Program-made: the position numbers and the translations under genes
Source of the DNA: Gammaproteobacteria bacterium
Lineage (GTDB): Bacteria > Pseudomonadota > Gammaproteobacteria > JAUIAT01
Assembly: GCA_030425295.1 (NCBI GenBank)
Contig: JAUIAT010000001.1
Location: 161,655-225,654 of the forward strand
Reading direction: 5' to 3'
Length of the DNA stretch: 64,000 bases
Shown here: positions 1 to 8,929 of the stretch, in pieces
Layout of the letters: each line of letters begins with the position of its first letter
Position numbering within the stretch: position 1 is the first letter of the stretch
Notes under the pieces: generated by a model
Databases searched by the model: none
What the model saw: only the letters and a program-made list of their open reading frames with translations
Told to the model about the DNA's origin: nothing

Positions 1-1
1 T

Positions 2-211
2 GAGTCTGGCTCTATTGAGCAGGATGCAGACGTTATCGCTTTTATTTATAGGGATGAGGTTTACAATGAAAACTCTCCTGATCAAGGTGTTGCCGAAGTT
101 ATTATTTCTAAGCAAAGAAATGGGCCTATTGGTAAGGTTAGATTAGCATTCCTGGGTCAATATACACGCTTTGAAAATCTAGCGATGGAAGCTTCTTTTT
201 CTCAACATTAA
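2..211 (+). CDS. dnaB: Replicative DNA helicase DnaB, C-terminal fragment
   Basis: Only the last 69 codons are in the window; the rest lies upstream. The fragment opens with [14 protein letters not shown], the conserved stretch after the Walker B region of the RecA-like ATPase domain, and continues through KQRNGPIG and the [10 protein letters not shown] end typical of DnaB. DnaB is the hexameric helicase that unwinds DNA at the replication fork. It is followed after 9 bp by alr, the standard dnaB-alr order of many gammaproteobacteria. Identity is secure although the protein is partial. Confidence 0.93.
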   Translation, partial: ESGSIEQDADVIAFIYRDEVYNENSPDQGVAEVIISKQRNGPIGKVRLAFLGQYTRFENLAMEASFSQH

Positions 212-220
212 GGTGTTTTT

Positions 221-1327
221 ATGCAGCTTACAAGCCGGGTGGTTGCTAAAGTCGATAAATACGCTTTGCTTCATAACTACAATAAAGTTAAAAGTTTAGC
301 GCGATCGTCAAAAGTCCTAGCTATGGTCAAAGGAAATGGTTATGGTCATGGTATTGTTAATATTGCAAGCTCTTTGCCTCAGGCCGATGGTTTTGCTGTT
401 GCTACTCTACAAGAGGCTTTTGTGCTTCGTGAATATGGCATCAAGCAGCCAATAGCTCTTACGTCAGGTTTTATTAATAAAGAAGAATTGCTTTGTGTAG
501 AAAAGTTGGGGTTGGATGTATTTCTGCATGCTCCAGAGCAGGTGCGCATACTTGAGCAGTCTGATTTATCGAGTGATATTAGAGTTTGGTTGTATGTTGA
601 TACAGGTATGCATAAGTTAGGTTTTCATCCCAGTGAGGTAGCTGAGCTTTACTCAAGACTTTCTGCTTTACCTTTTGTTAAGAGCAGTATTCACTTGATG
701 ACCCATTTTGCTTGTGCTGATTATGACTCAGCTAAAACTAACAAGCAGATTGAGGTTTTTGAAGGCGCCACTAGTGGTTATGATTGTCCCAAGTCTATGG
801 CTAATTCTGCAGCAATTATAGATTATCCTTTAACACACAAAGATTGGGTTCGTCCTGGCATTATGTTGTATGGCGTTTCTCCTAAGTCAGGTGTAACTGG
901 TCAGCAATTAGGGCTTGAACCAGTGATGAGGCTTTCCTCGTTTTTAATATCTATAAAGAATATTAAAAAAGGTGAGTCAGTTGGGTATCATTCTTTATGG
1001 ACTGCACCTAAGGATTCAACTATTGGCATAGTAAGTATTGGTTATGGTGATGGTTATCCATGGAGTGCTCCTAATGGAACACCTTTCTGGCTGAATGGCC
1101 ATATTTGCCCAACAGTAGGTAGAGTTTCAATGGATTATATAGCTATTGACTTAAGTGCAGTTAGTTCTCCTGTGGTGGGGTCTGAAGTTGTTATTTGGGG
1201 TCCGGAGCTTCCAGTCGAGAGAGTTGCTTCAATTGTAGGATTGAGCCCGTATTATTTGGTTACATCTGTAGGTTCTAGATCGTCGCATTATACATCTGAA
1301 AATAATATTTTTGAAAAACAAAGCTAG
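221..1327 (+). CDS. alr: Alanine racemase
   Basis: This PLP enzyme interconverts L- and D-alanine and supplies D-Ala for peptidoglycan in the cytoplasm. The N-terminal TIM barrel carries the PLP lysine in AMVKGNGYGHG (K37). The C-terminal beta domain carries the second catalytic residue, the tyrosine of SVGYHSLW (Y256), then GYGDGYPW and the VGRVSMDYIAID strand. At 368 residues it is the normal family length. It lies 9 bp after dnaB and 8 bp before sdhE, so the three may be co-transcribed. Alr and DadX cannot be told apart from sequence alone; the dnaB neighbourhood favours the biosynthetic Alr. Confidence 0.95.
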   Translation: MQLTSRVVAKVDKYALLHNYNKVKSLARSSKVLAMVKGNGYGHGIVNIASSLPQADGFAVATLQEAFVLREYGIKQPIALTSGFINKEELLCVEKLGLDVFLHAPEQVRILEQSDLSSDIRVWLYVDTGMHKLGFHPSEVAELYSRLSALPFVKSSIHLMTHFACADYDSAKTNKQIEVFEGATSGYDCPKSMANSAAIIDYPLTHKDWVRPGIMLYGVSPKSGVTGQQLGLEPVMRLSSFLISIKNIKKGESVGYHSLWTAPKDSTIGIVSIGYGDGYPWSAPNGTPFWLNGHICPTVGRVSMDYIAIDLSAVSSPVVGSEVVIWGPELPVERVASIVGLSPYYLVTSVGSRSSHYTSENNIFEKQS

Positions 1328-1335
1328 GTATCATT

Positions 1336-1584
1336 ATGAATAAAGAGCAATTTAAAACAAAATTAGTTTGGAGGAGCAGGCGAGGAATGTTAGAGCTTGA
1401 TTTGTTACTCAAAAAATTTTGTGACAATTATATAAATGACTTAGATGAGCAGGGGCTTAATGACTACCAAGACCTTCTTGAGTGTAGTGATCAGGAGCTA
1501 TTTGGTTGGTTCTTCTTAGGGGAGGTGCCAAAAGATCAAGCAATAAAAACACTAGTTGGATTTATTTCAAATAATTGCAAATAA
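1336..1584 (+). CDS. sdhE: FAD assembly factor SdhE (YgfY family)
   Basis: A small (82-residue) helical protein that promotes covalent FAD attachment to the succinate dehydrogenase flavoprotein. The diagnostic RRGMLELD motif (residues 15-22) is present, followed by the acidic stretch DLDEQGLNDYQDLLECSDQEL and an aromatic WFFLG turn, all standard for the Sdh5/SdhE family. Length matches the family. It follows alr by 8 bp. No sdhCDAB genes are in the window, so its target must be encoded elsewhere. Confidence 0.9.
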   Translation: MNKEQFKTKLVWRSRRGMLELDLLLKKFCDNYINDLDEQGLNDYQDLLECSDQELFGWFFLGEVPKDQAIKTLVGFISNNCK

Positions 1585-2072
1585 ACTGATACTTACTTCA
1601 AGTAAGGAGTTATTTTTGATGGAATCTATAGTGTTGTAAGTTAGCTATATATAATGTGTATTTGATTGTGAGATTGCAATTTTTTTGATTGAGTCTATAA
1701 AAAAAATATTAAATTTTAGTAGAAATATGTAAGTTCTTTGGTTATTAATACCCATGCTAGTAGTGTGCAAAAAATAAGCTTAATGATCAAATAATAATCA
1801 AAAACCTGAGAAAACTAGTTAATATAAGCCTTTTTTGCCAAAAAGGTGTTGACAAAAACTCCTAGAAAGTGTAGAAAAAAAGCATAGGGTACTTGTAAAT
1901 GCAAGTATCTGCCAGCCCGGTGTTGTAATCGGATGAAAAGACGGTTATATTAATTGGGTGTTCGAGCTCCTTATATTAGGCTTCCTGCTGAAATTGAGGA
2001 GTAAGAGGCTGAAGCGGTGAAGGAGATTGCTTAAAGGCAATCTAGGAACTATTTAACAGGAGTGAAAGGATA
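1585..2072. other. 488-bp intergenic region with long structured leader of the porin gene
   Basis: No convincing coding sequence. A candidate sigma70 promoter lies at 1849-1877, so the porin mRNA would start near 1885 and carry a leader of roughly 190 nt. That leader holds several small inverted repeats: TACTTG/CAAGTA near 1890-1907, a 7-bp stem AGATTGC/GCAATCT at 2024-2043 just before the ribosome binding site, and a GCTCCTT stretch near 1966-1972 able to pair with the AGGAG-type sequences downstream. The leader could stabilise the mRNA or be a target of post-transcriptional control, which is common for porins; that is inference. Confidence 0.5.
1849..1877 (+). promoter_or_regulatory. Candidate sigma70 promoter of the porin gene
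   Basis: A perfect -35 box TTGACA (1849-1854), a 17-bp spacer and the -10-like TAGAAA (1872-1877, 4 of 6 matches). It is the only full-consensus -35 in the gap before the porin gene. Confidence 0.5.
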
Positions 2073-3410
2073 ATGAGAAAAGTAGTTGCTTATACTACAT
2101 TAGCTCTCGGATTGGCCGCTGCCGGCTCTGCATTTGCAGGTGGCATTCCTTCCGATTATGATCCATGTGGTTTAGATAAAAAAATTGCTGACGTTGTATC
2201 TTTTATGAAAGATTCAAACGTTAAGTTTTACGTTGCACCAAACAAGATTTCTGACAAGATCAGCGTTAACGGTTTGTTAAATGTTGATTACACAAATCTT
2301 ACTGGCGCAGAAAATGAAGGTCGTCTAGTAGATTTTGGCGGTCCAAATGATAATCTTCTTTATGTTAACAACGCGAATCTAATGGTTGCTGCGAATGTTA
2401 ACAAATATGTAGATGTTAATGCTGACATTGCGTACGTTAAAGACAGTCAAGTTGCTAACGCTGCCAATAATAGTGATGAAAATTCAATTTTTGGTGGTAA
2501 TGCAACAGTTGGTTTTGATGAAGTATATGCTACTTTCCATCACTTCCCATATTTGAGTGATTGGTGTCAGCCAGTTGTTGTTCGTTTAGGTAAAATGTAT
2601 AACGGTTTTGGCGTGTACAAAGAAGCTTATCCTTTAATGTATAGCTTCACTCAAACTCTATCTCAACAGCGCACTACTAATGCCGAAATCGGTTACGGTT
2701 TTGAAGGCTTAAGCCCAATGCTTAAAGGTCTTTATGCTCAGTATTGGTTGGCCCAAGGTGATGCATCTGAAGAAACTATTAACAGTCAAGGTAATGCTTC
2801 TGTCAAGTTAAGAAATATGGGTGCTAAAGTTGGTTATGCTAACTCATTCATGGGTGCTAACTTCGCTGGTACATTCGCTTGGACTCACGATATCCGTGAT
2901 TCTGACTGGTTTGCTGACGAAGGTCTAGATGATCAAGGTGATCTTAAGCGTACTGCTGGTATCAGTGGTCACCTAGAAGTTAACTACGGACCTTTCGGTC
3001 TTCAGGGTAACTACGCTGGTGCTCTAGATCAAATGGCTTATAACTATACTACTACTATTCAGCGCACTGACAAAAATGATAAGTCAAGACTTTGGGCTGC
3101 TGATGGTCGTGCAGACTATAAATTCATGTTAATGAATCTTAAGTCTAAACTAGGTGTTGGTTATCAAGTATCAGGTCAGTTTGCTCGTTTGAACCAAAAC
3201 GAAGTAAATCAAGCTAATGGTACAAACATAGCAATTGGTGCTCAAATGCCTAAGTACCGTTGGTATGGAGACTACACTGTTAAGCTAAATAACAATGTTG
3301 CTGCTACAGTTTTGTACGCACGTGACACTGCTTATAAAGGCTCTAACACTTTAACTGGTAACGATCGTAAAGCGAACCGTTACGCAGCTAGAGTTAGCGT
3401 ACAACTGTAA
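2073..3410 (+). CDS. LbtU/MOMP-like outer-membrane porin
   Basis: A 445-residue outer-membrane beta-barrel. It starts with a signal peptide (MRKVVAYTTLALGLAAAGSAFA, cleavage expected after residue 22). The rest alternates short amphipathic strands and Asp/Asn/Gly-rich turns, and the protein ends in an aromatic/hydrophobic strand (RYAARVSVQL) as barrel proteins recognised by BamA do. The N-terminal section (GIPSDYDPCGLDKKIADVV) followed by a SVNGLLNVDY strand resembles the LbtU siderophore-porin/MOMP family of Legionellales. RBS AACAGGAG precedes the ATG. Codon use is C-ending more often than in neighbours (AAC, TTC, CGT), suggesting high expression. It is monocistronic, between a long leader and a strong terminator. 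Whether it is a general porin or a siderophore channel is unknown. Confidence 0.75.
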   Translation: MRKVVAYTTLALGLAAAGSAFAGGIPSDYDPCGLDKKIADVVSFMKDSNVKFYVAPNKISDKISVNGLLNVDYTNLTGAENEGRLVDFGGPNDNLLYVNNANLMVAANVNKYVDVNADIAYVKDSQVANAANNSDENSIFGGNATVGFDEVYATFHHFPYLSDWCQPVVVRLGKMYNGFGVYKEAYPLMYSFTQTLSQQRTTNAEIGYGFEGLSPMLKGLYAQYWLAQGDASEETINSQGNASVKLRNMGAKVGYANSFMGANFAGTFAWTHDIRDSDWFADEGLDDQGDLKRTAGISGHLEVNYGPFGLQGNYAGALDQMAYNYTTTIQRTDKNDKSRLWAADGRADYKFMLMNLKSKLGVGYQVSGQFARLNQNEVNQANGTNIAIGAQMPKYRWYGDYTVKLNNNVAATVLYARDTAYKGSNTLTGNDRKANRYAARVSVQL

Positions 3411-3430
3411 TAGTTGCTACCTAAGTCTCA

Positions 3431-3460
3431 AAAAGCCCGCTTTATTGCGGGCTTTTTTTT
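3431..3460 (+). terminator. Rho-independent terminator after the porin gene
   Basis: Stem AAAGCCCGC / GCGGGCTTT with a 6-nt loop (TTTATT), followed by eight T residues. It lies 20 bp after the porin stop codon. Confidence 0.93.
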
Positions 3461-3707
3461 ACCTTAATCTTAATCTTCTCAATAGACCCTAATTGCTTTG
3501 AGCAACGGAATTTGTTGTTGATAAATGAGTACGAACAATTATAGCGTAGATATTCGCTATAATAGGAAGCCTGCACAGTGTGATTAAATAAAACTTTACG
3601 CTTATCTATAATCTTGTTAGAATCTACACCGGTATGCATTTTTGCATATGCCCGCTCTGCAAATGACAGCGGTTTGGGTTTGTATTTATTTAACGAGGTA
3701 TTTAATT

Positions 3708-3974
3708 ATGTCAAATGTCATTGATAAACAAACAATTATTGAAAAATTTCAAAAGGGTAAATCTGATACTGGTTCTCCAGAAGTTCAGGTCGCTCTTATT
3801 ACTGCACGTATCAATCATCTTACTGAACATTTTAAAGAGCATAAGCATGACCATCATTCACGTCGTGGCTTATTAAGACTTGTTGGACAACGTAGAAGAC
3901 TTCTAGATTACCTGAAAGGTAAAGATATTGAGCGTTATCGTGCACTTATTAAAGAATTGAAGATTAGACGCTAA
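3708..3974 (+). CDS. rpsO: 30S ribosomal protein S15
   Basis: An 88-residue primary 16S rRNA-binding protein of the small subunit. Family hallmarks are visible: [32 protein letters not shown] and the C-terminal [20 protein letters not shown]. The frame is open further upstream (ATG at 3642), but the family always begins within a few residues of this ATG, and the RBS-like ACGAGG sits 9 bp ahead of 3708, so the internal start is chosen. It is followed after 15 bp by pnp in the classic rpsO-pnp operon, where S15 and PNPase mRNAs are usually autoregulated. Confidence 0.96.
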   Translation: MSNVIDKQTIIEKFQKGKSDTGSPEVQVALITARINHLTEHFKEHKHDHHSRRGLLRLVGQRRRLLDYLKGKDIERYRALIKELKIRR

Positions 3975-3989
3975 GAGAGGTTATTCTAA

Positions 3990-6074
3990 GTGAAGCCAAT
4001 TACACAAGAATTCAAATTTGGTAACCAAAATGTCAAGCTTGAGACTGGCGTAGTCGCTAGACAAGCTGATGGTGCTGTGATGGTTACAATAGGCGAAACA
4101 GTAGTTTTAGTTACTGCTGTTGCTAGGAAAGAAGTGCAAGAAGGACAAAATTTCTTGCCTCTTACTGTTAACTACCAAGAAAAAACTTATGCTGCTGGTA
4201 AAATACCTGGTGGTTACTTCAAGCGCGAAGGTAGACCAACTGAGCTCGAGACACTAGTTTCTCGACTAATTGATCGTCCGTTACGCCCATTGTTTCCAAA
4301 GTCTTTCTATCATGATACTCAAGTTATAGCGACAGTTATTTCACATGACTGTGAAAACGATGCTGATATTGCTGCTATGCTTGGTGCCTCTGCAGCGTTG
4401 ATGATCTCTGGTGTGCCTTTCGAGGGGCCTATAGCTGCTGCGAGAGTTGGTTATATTGATGGTAAATTCATTATTAATCCAACTTTTACTGAACGTAAGA
4501 CTTCTGACCTTGATCTTGTTGTAGCTGGTACTAAAGATGCAATTCTTATGGTTGAGTCTGAAGCCAAAGAGCTTCCTGAAAGCACCATGCTTGAGGCTGT
4601 TATGCATGGTCATAAGCAGATGCAAGTTGCTATCGAAGCAATTGAAAAGCTAGCTAAACAAGCTGGTAAGCCTAAATGGGGCTGGGTTCCTGCTGAGCGT
4701 AATCAATTATTGGCTGACAAAGTTGCTCATATTGCTGAAGATGGTATTAGGGCTGCTTATAAAGTTGCTGATAAGATGGAACGTGATGTAGTTCTTTCAA
4801 ATCTTAAAGCCGAAGTCATTGAAAAGCTTTGCACAGATGAAGAAGATGCTTCTAATGAGCGAGAAGTTTGTGATGAGTTTAGTGCACTTGAGAAATCTGT
4901 AGTTAGATCAGATATTCTTGCAGGTAACAAACGTATCGATGGTCGTGACAATCAAACTGTTCGTCCAATAACTATCGATTCACGCCTGCTTCCACGCGTA
5001 CATGGTTCTGCTTTATTTACTCGTGGTGAGACTCAGGCTGTGGTTGCTGCAACTCTTGGTTCTGAGAGAGATGCACGTATCGTTGACAACATTTGGGGTG
5101 AAGAAAAAGAAACTTTCATGCTTCATTATAATTTTCCTCCATACTGTGTTGGTGAGACAGGTTTTATGAGTGGTCCTAAGCGTCGTGAAATTGGACACGG
5201 TAACCTTGCTAAACGCGGTCTGCAGGCTGTTATGCCTACCCTTGAGGAGTTTCCATACACTATTCGTGTTGTGTCAGAAATTACTGAATCAAACGGTTCA
5301 AGTTCTATGGCTTCTGTTTGTGGTACAAGCTTAGCTCTTATGGATGCTGGTGTTCCTGTTAAAGCTCCAGTTTCTGGTGTTGCTATGGGGCTTGTAAAAG
5401 AAGGTGATGATTATGTAGTTCTTACTGACATCATGGGTAGTGAAGACCATCTTGGTGATATGGACTTTAAAGTGGCTGGTACAGCTGCTGGTGTTACAGC
5501 TCTTCAGATGGATATTAAGATTTCTGGTCTTACTCAAGGGATTATGTTTGAAGCTTTAGAGCAGGCTAACAAAGCTAGAATGCATATTCTTGGCGAGATG
5601 AATAAACATATGTCTAAGCCAAAAGATAAAGTATCTAAGCATGCTCCATGCGTTCTGTCAATGAGCATTAACCCAGATAAGATTAGGGATGTAATTGGTC
5701 GAGGCGGTGCTACTATTCGCGAACTTACTGAAGAAACTGGCACTACTATCGATATAACTGATGAAGGTCTAGTTAAAATCTGGGCTCCAGATGGAGAAGC
5801 TGGCGAGGCAGCTAAGAAGAAGATCGAAGACTTAACAGCTGAAGCCGTTGTGGGCGAAATTTATGAAGGTAAAATCGCTAAGATTCTTGATTTTGGTGCT
5901 TTTGTAAATATCTTACCTGGCCAGGATGGTTTATTGCATATTTCTCAAATCTCGGAAGAGCGTATTGAGAATATCCATGATCACCTTGATGAAGGCCAAA
6001 TGGTAAAAGTTAAGGTGCTTGAGATTGATCGTCAAGGTCGTATCAAGCTAAGTATGAAAGCAATTAATGCTTAA
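3990..6074 (+). CDS. pnp: Polyribonucleotide nucleotidyltransferase (PNPase)
   Basis: A phosphorolytic 3'-5' exoribonuclease, core of the RNA degradosome. The 694 residues hold the full family order: first RNase PH domain (residues 1-140), helical PNPase alpha domain (about 145-230), second RNase PH domain (about 310-540, with the FTRGETQ and catalytic-site D-rich [15 protein letters not shown] segments), a KH domain with [10 protein letters not shown] (about 570), and a C-terminal S1 domain ([19 protein letters not shown] to KLSMKAI). Start is GTG 3990, preceded by GAGAGG at a 9-nt spacing. It is the second gene of the rpsO operon and ends at a strong terminator. Confidence 0.97.
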   Translation: MKPITQEFKFGNQNVKLETGVVARQADGAVMVTIGETVVLVTAVARKEVQEGQNFLPLTVNYQEKTYAAGKIPGGYFKREGRPTELETLVSRLIDRPLRPLFPKSFYHDTQVIATVISHDCENDADIAAMLGASAALMISGVPFEGPIAAARVGYIDGKFIINPTFTERKTSDLDLVVAGTKDAILMVESEAKELPESTMLEAVMHGHKQMQVAIEAIEKLAKQAGKPKWGWVPAERNQLLADKVAHIAEDGIRAAYKVADKMERDVVLSNLKAEVIEKLCTDEEDASNEREVCDEFSALEKSVVRSDILAGNKRIDGRDNQTVRPITIDSRLLPRVHGSALFTRGETQAVVAATLGSERDARIVDNIWGEEKETFMLHYNFPPYCVGETGFMSGPKRREIGHGNLAKRGLQAVMPTLEEFPYTIRVVSEITESNGSSSMASVCGTSLALMDAGVPVKAPVSGVAMGLVKEGDDYVVLTDIMGSEDHLGDMDFKVAGTAAGVTALQMDIKISGLTQGIMFEALEQANKARMHILGEMNKHMSKPKDKVSKHAPCVLSMSINPDKIRDVIGRGGATIRELTEETGTTIDITDEGLVKIWAPDGEAGEAAKKKIEDLTAEAVVGEIYEGKIAKILDFGAFVNILPGQDGLLHISQISEERIENIHDHLDEGQMVKVKVLEIDRQGRIKLSMKAINA

Positions 6075-6096
6075 CGCTTAACTTCTTTTTGCTCAG

Positions 6097-6123
6097 AAAA
6101 GGCGAGTTTATCTCGCCTTTTTT
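6097..6123 (+). terminator. Rho-independent terminator after pnp
   Basis: Stem AAAAGGCGAG / CTCGCCTTTT with a TTTAT loop and a run of six T residues, 23 bp after the pnp stop. Confidence 0.93.
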
Positions 6124-6145
6124 GTTTGTAAGTTAAAATTTTGAT

Positions 6146-6808
6146 ATGGACATTAAGGTTTGGAATAATATGAAAATTAGTAATGGAAATAGAGAGCTTG
6201 TTGAGCAGATCAGGCTTGAAGGCATAAAAAATAAACTTGTTCTTAATGCGATCCTCCTGGTTGATCGTGCTAACTTTGTTAATGAGCAGTCTAAGGCTCG
6301 GGCGTATCTTAATGCGGCATTACCTATTGGTGCGGGGCAAACTATTTCTCAGCCGTATGTAGTTGCTCGGATGACAGAATTGTTGATGGGGAGTCGTCGA
6401 AGGCTCTCTAATGTGCTAGAAGTTGGCACCGGTTCTGGTTATCAGGCTGCAGTTCTTAGTAAAATTGCTGATAAAGTTTTTACAGTCGAGAGAATAGAAG
6501 AGCTTTATCTGAAAGCTTTGAGTCTCTTTTTGAAGCTGAATTACAATAATATATTCTGCCTTTATTCGGATGGTACTGATGGCTGGAAAGAAAGTGCTCC
6601 ATATGATGGCATCATTGTAACAGCAGCTTGTGACGTTTTGCCTGAAAAGCTATTGAGTCAGTTATCTAATGGGGGAAATATGGTTTTACCGCTGTTGTCA
6701 GATGATGGTTCATATTATATTACTGTTTTGCATAAAGAGGGTGACATATTATCCAAAAATTTATATGATTCGGTTTTGTTTGTCCCATTATTAAAGGGCA
6801 AAGAATAG
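6146..6808 (+). CDS. pcm: Protein-L-isoaspartate O-methyltransferase
   Basis: It methylates isoaspartyl residues in aged proteins using S-adenosylmethionine, starting their repair. The AdoMet-binding motif I reads VLEVGTGSGYQAAVLSKI (about residues 91-108), preceded by the substrate-site GAGQTISQPYVVARM that is diagnostic for PCMT, and followed by the APYDGIIVTAA strand. Length (220 residues) is normal. Start is uncertain: ATG 6170 has AAGG about 11 nt upstream, whereas 6146 has no clear RBS, so the protein may be 8 residues shorter. In enterics pcm lies between surE and nlpD; here it sits alone after pnp, about 46 kb from surE. Confidence 0.9.
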   Translation: MDIKVWNNMKISNGNRELVEQIRLEGIKNKLVLNAILLVDRANFVNEQSKARAYLNAALPIGAGQTISQPYVVARMTELLMGSRRRLSNVLEVGTGSGYQAAVLSKIADKVFTVERIEELYLKALSLFLKLNYNNIFCLYSDGTDGWKESAPYDGIIVTAACDVLPEKLLSQLSNGGNMVLPLLSDDGSYYITVLHKEGDILSKNLYDSVLFVPLLKGKE

Positions 6809-6861
6809 ACCTCTTAATCTATAAATGGTAGATTGAAAGTAAGTAAATAAGAGTATGATCT

Positions 6862-7038
6862 ATGGATAATAAATTACTAGAAATCATTGCTTGCCCTATA
6901 TGTAAAGGCAAATTAGAATACGACAAGCAGGCGCAAGAGTTGATCTGCAACTACAACAAAGTCGCCTACCCAATCAAAGATAACATTCCAGTATTAATTG
7001 AGTCTGAGGCTCGTAAGCTTTCAGCAGAGGAGAAATAG
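6862..7038 (+). CDS. ycaR: Trm112/YcaR-family zinc-ribbon protein (UPF0434)
   Basis: A 58-residue protein, [18 protein letters not shown] to [11 protein letters not shown]. The CPIC pair (residues 11-14), the DKQAQELIC segment, the [11 protein letters not shown] core and the final ESEAR are the conserved blocks of the Trm112p-like/UPF0434 family. In E. coli the equivalent gene (ycaR) lies directly upstream of kdsB, and here the stop codon is 1 nt before the kdsB start, so the context agrees. The family's exact bacterial role is unclear; Trm112 homologues act as methyltransferase partners in eukaryotes and archaea. Confidence 0.88.
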   Translation: MDNKLLEIIACPICKGKLEYDKQAQELICNYNKVAYPIKDNIPVLIESEARKLSAEEK

Positions 7039-7039
7039 A

Positions 7040-7807
7040 ATGAGTTTTTCAGTCGTGATTCCAGCGCGTTACCAGTCAAAACGATTGCCGGGTAAGCCCT
7101 TATTAGATATTGCCGGTAAGCCAATGATCCAGCACGTATATGAGCGTGCTTTAGAGAGTGGGGCTGAAGAGGTTCTTATCGCAACTGATGACGATAGAAT
7201 TAAGAAAGCTGCAGAAAATTTTGGTGCTACAGTTTGTATGACCAATATTGATCATAAGTCTGGTACTGAGCGCCTAGCTGAAGTTGTTACTGCTCTTGAG
7301 TTTGACGATGATGATATCGTAGTTAATGTTCAGGGAGATGAACCTCTTATCTCACCTAAAGCTATCTATCAGGTAGCTATGGATCTCAAAGAGCATGAAT
7401 TAGTTAAAGTTTCGACTATTTGTAAGCCAATTGTTGATATAAACGTTCTTACTGATCCTAGTAAAGTTAAGGTTGTGCTAAATAAGCGTGGCTTTGCCCT
7501 TTATTTTAGTCGAGCACCTATTCCCTGGGAAAGAGAAACCTTTCCACCAAGTGATGATATGAAAGTGGGCGATCATCATTTTCGACATATTGGACTTTAT
7601 GCTTATCGCGCAAGATTTTTGCGTGAATATGCTGAAATGGATCCTTGCTACCTTGAGCGTATGGAAGATCTTGAACAATTACGTGTGCTTTGGCACGGTT
7701 GTAGAATTCATGCAGTAGTTAGTAATGAGACTATTCCTCACGGGGTTGATACCGAAGAAGACCTTGAACGTGTGAGAGCTGCTTTTGACAAAAAGGTAAA
7801 AATTTAA
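7040..7807 (+). CDS. kdsB: 3-deoxy-manno-octulosonate cytidylyltransferase (CMP-Kdo synthetase)
   Basis: It activates Kdo with CTP for lipopolysaccharide inner-core assembly. The N-terminal nucleotide-binding signature is [19 protein letters not shown]; further family blocks are [31 protein letters not shown] and [12 protein letters not shown], with C-terminal [10 protein letters not shown] and [12 protein letters not shown]. The frame is open upstream to 6998, but ATG 7040 has AGGAG 7 nt ahead and matches the family N-terminus, giving 255 residues. It is coupled to the upstream ycaR (1-nt gap). Confidence 0.96.
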   Translation: MSFSVVIPARYQSKRLPGKPLLDIAGKPMIQHVYERALESGAEEVLIATDDDRIKKAAENFGATVCMTNIDHKSGTERLAEVVTALEFDDDDIVVNVQGDEPLISPKAIYQVAMDLKEHELVKVSTICKPIVDINVLTDPSKVKVVLNKRGFALYFSRAPIPWERETFPPSDDMKVGDHHFRHIGLYAYRARFLREYAEMDPCYLERMEDLEQLRVLWHGCRIHAVVSNETIPHGVDTEEDLERVRAAFDKKVKI

Positions 7808-7824
7808 AGATAATCTTAAAAGTA

Positions 7825-7861
7825 TGCAGAAGGTTGTTGTTTCTGGTCATAACCTTCTGCA
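7825..7861 (+). other. 11-bp perfect stem-loop after kdsB
   Basis: TGCAGAAGGTT (7825-7835) pairs perfectly with AACCTTCTGCA (7851-7861) around a 15-nt loop. No T-run follows, so it is not a classical intrinsic terminator, but its place 17 bp after the kdsB stop suggests an mRNA 3'-end stabiliser or a weak terminator. Confidence 0.5.
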
Positions 7862-7943
7862 ACTATATCTATCTGGGTGGCCTTATATTTAGCGGTATTT
7901 TGCTTAATATGATTCGCAATATTTATTATATAAGGGAGCAAAT

Positions 7944-8075
7944 ATGGGAGAAGGAACAACAACTTTCGATGATCCTAGTGAGCGCAATGAAGAATTATTG
8001 ACAGAGATTTGCCATTCATTATTAGAACAAACTTTAAAGCTTAGATATGCTTGTGTTAAGACAGCTAGAGATTAG
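7944..8075 (+). CDS. Short orphan protein, possible N-terminal part of the next reading frame
   Basis: A 43-residue reading frame starting MGEGTTTFDDPSERNEELL with a good RBS (AAGGGAG, spacing 6). It ends LRYACVKTARD at 8075 and overlaps the following frame by 29 nt in the +1 direction. The next frame is only open from 8038 on, so a single indel between 8038 and 8072 would join the two into one protein of about 240 residues. Either this is a gene broken by a frameshift, or two translationally coupled genes. I do not recognise either part. Confidence 0.5.
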   Translation: MGEGTTTFDDPSERNEELLTEICHSLLEQTLKLRYACVKTARD

Positions 8076-8670
8076 TCGGCGAAGTTATAATCGTACGTTT
8101 GAGGAGCAATTTGAAATCCTCAAGAATTGGTGTGAAAAACGTTGTGAAGAAGTCAGAGAACTACACAGTGAGTCGCTTAATTTAAGCAGAAGCTTTCCAT
8201 CTAGGTTCGCAAAACAAAGATTGCATTATGTCTTTTTAGATTTTAAGGGTGAAACTAGACATTTAAAAAACAAAGCTCATGCAATTAAAGCAGAGATTTT
8301 ATTTGATGAGATAGAAAGGCTCAAAAACTCGTTTTTTTATGAGTTAACTCCTTCAAACTATAGTGAAATAACTGACAGCTTTGCCAATAAATTAAGTGAA
8401 TTGATTAATAAAAATCTTTATAAATTTCCCAAAAGGTATAGCTTTTCAAAAACAGTGAAAAATTTTTCTATTAGTACGCATAACCTATTTAAGAGTGGGA
8501 ATAACAAGACTCCTTATTTAAAAGCCAAAAAATCTGAAGCTCAAAATATATTTCTTGATTATTTAGATATTATTGAGCGAGATGTAGATAATCTAAGGAA
8601 GGGCTTAGATATATTTTATCAAGGTGATGATAGTTCAGTAGAGAGTGAGAGTTTTAATCTCACAAATTGA
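8047..8670 (+). CDS. Orphan Lys/Glu-rich helical protein, likely downstream part of a split gene
   Basis: A 207-residue protein rich in Lys, Glu, Ser and Phe, predicted mostly alpha-helical (for example FEEQFEILKNWCEKRCEEVREL and RYSFSKTVKNFSISTHNLF), ending in an acidic stretch YQGDDSSVESESFNLTN. The ATG at 8047 has no evident RBS and lies inside the preceding short frame, suggesting coupling or a frameshift. No conserved family is recognised. The charged composition and acidic tail resemble Legionellales effectors, but nothing here proves secretion. Confidence 0.5.
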   Translation: MLVLRQLEISRRSYNRTFEEQFEILKNWCEKRCEEVRELHSESLNLSRSFPSRFAKQRLHYVFLDFKGETRHLKNKAHAIKAEILFDEIERLKNSFFYELTPSNYSEITDSFANKLSELINKNLYKFPKRYSFSKTVKNFSISTHNLFKSGNNKTPYLKAKKSEAQNIFLDYLDIIERDVDNLRKGLDIFYQGDDSSVESESFNLTN

Positions 8671-8765
8671 GCGTAAAATATCTTTAGAATCAACTAATTA
8701 TTTTTTAAGTCTTATGGTGTTATATCACCTGCGTGTATTGCAGGGTATGGAAGAATATTTTTGCT

Positions 8766-8863
8766 GGATCCCGCAACAAGTGCGGGATGATATTTACATC
8801 AAGTGCAGGACGATATCCCAAACAAGTACATAAGGTATCCCCAATAAGTTCAGGGTGATAGAT
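8766..8863. repeat. Palindromic repeat (family A) followed by degenerate tandem copies
   Basis: The hairpin ATCCCGCA/TGCGGGAT (8768-8788, loop ACAAG) is followed by about three decaying copies of a roughly 23-nt unit built on CAAGTGCGGGATGATAT: TCAAGTGCAGGACGATAT, ACAAGTACATAAGGTAT and ATAAGTTCAGGGTGATA. The same hairpin recurs near 62623. It fills part of the gap between the orphan gene and fdxA. Confidence 0.75.
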
Positions 8864-8929
8864 TTCTAGTGAAACCTAAAATTCTTACAAATTGAAAAAT
8901 TATACTCTGCAGAGTAAGTTAAGAAAAAA

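Noticed and set aside
3442..3639. Minus-strand open frame between the porin and rpsO
   Set aside because: It overlaps the porin terminator, has no RBS and an unconvincing Asn/Lys/Tyr composition; the region is better explained as the rpsO promoter and leader.
3642..3707. Upstream extension of rpsO
   Set aside because: The S15 family starts at the internal ATG 3708, which has an RBS; the extra residues look like leader DNA.
7825..7861. Intrinsic terminator of kdsB
   Set aside because: The stem is strong but has a 15-nt loop and no T-run, so it was listed only as a stem-loop.
8645..8833. Plus-strand frame over the family-A repeat array
   Set aside because: It is formed by the repeat hairpins and their tandem copies, has no RBS and starts inside the preceding gene.
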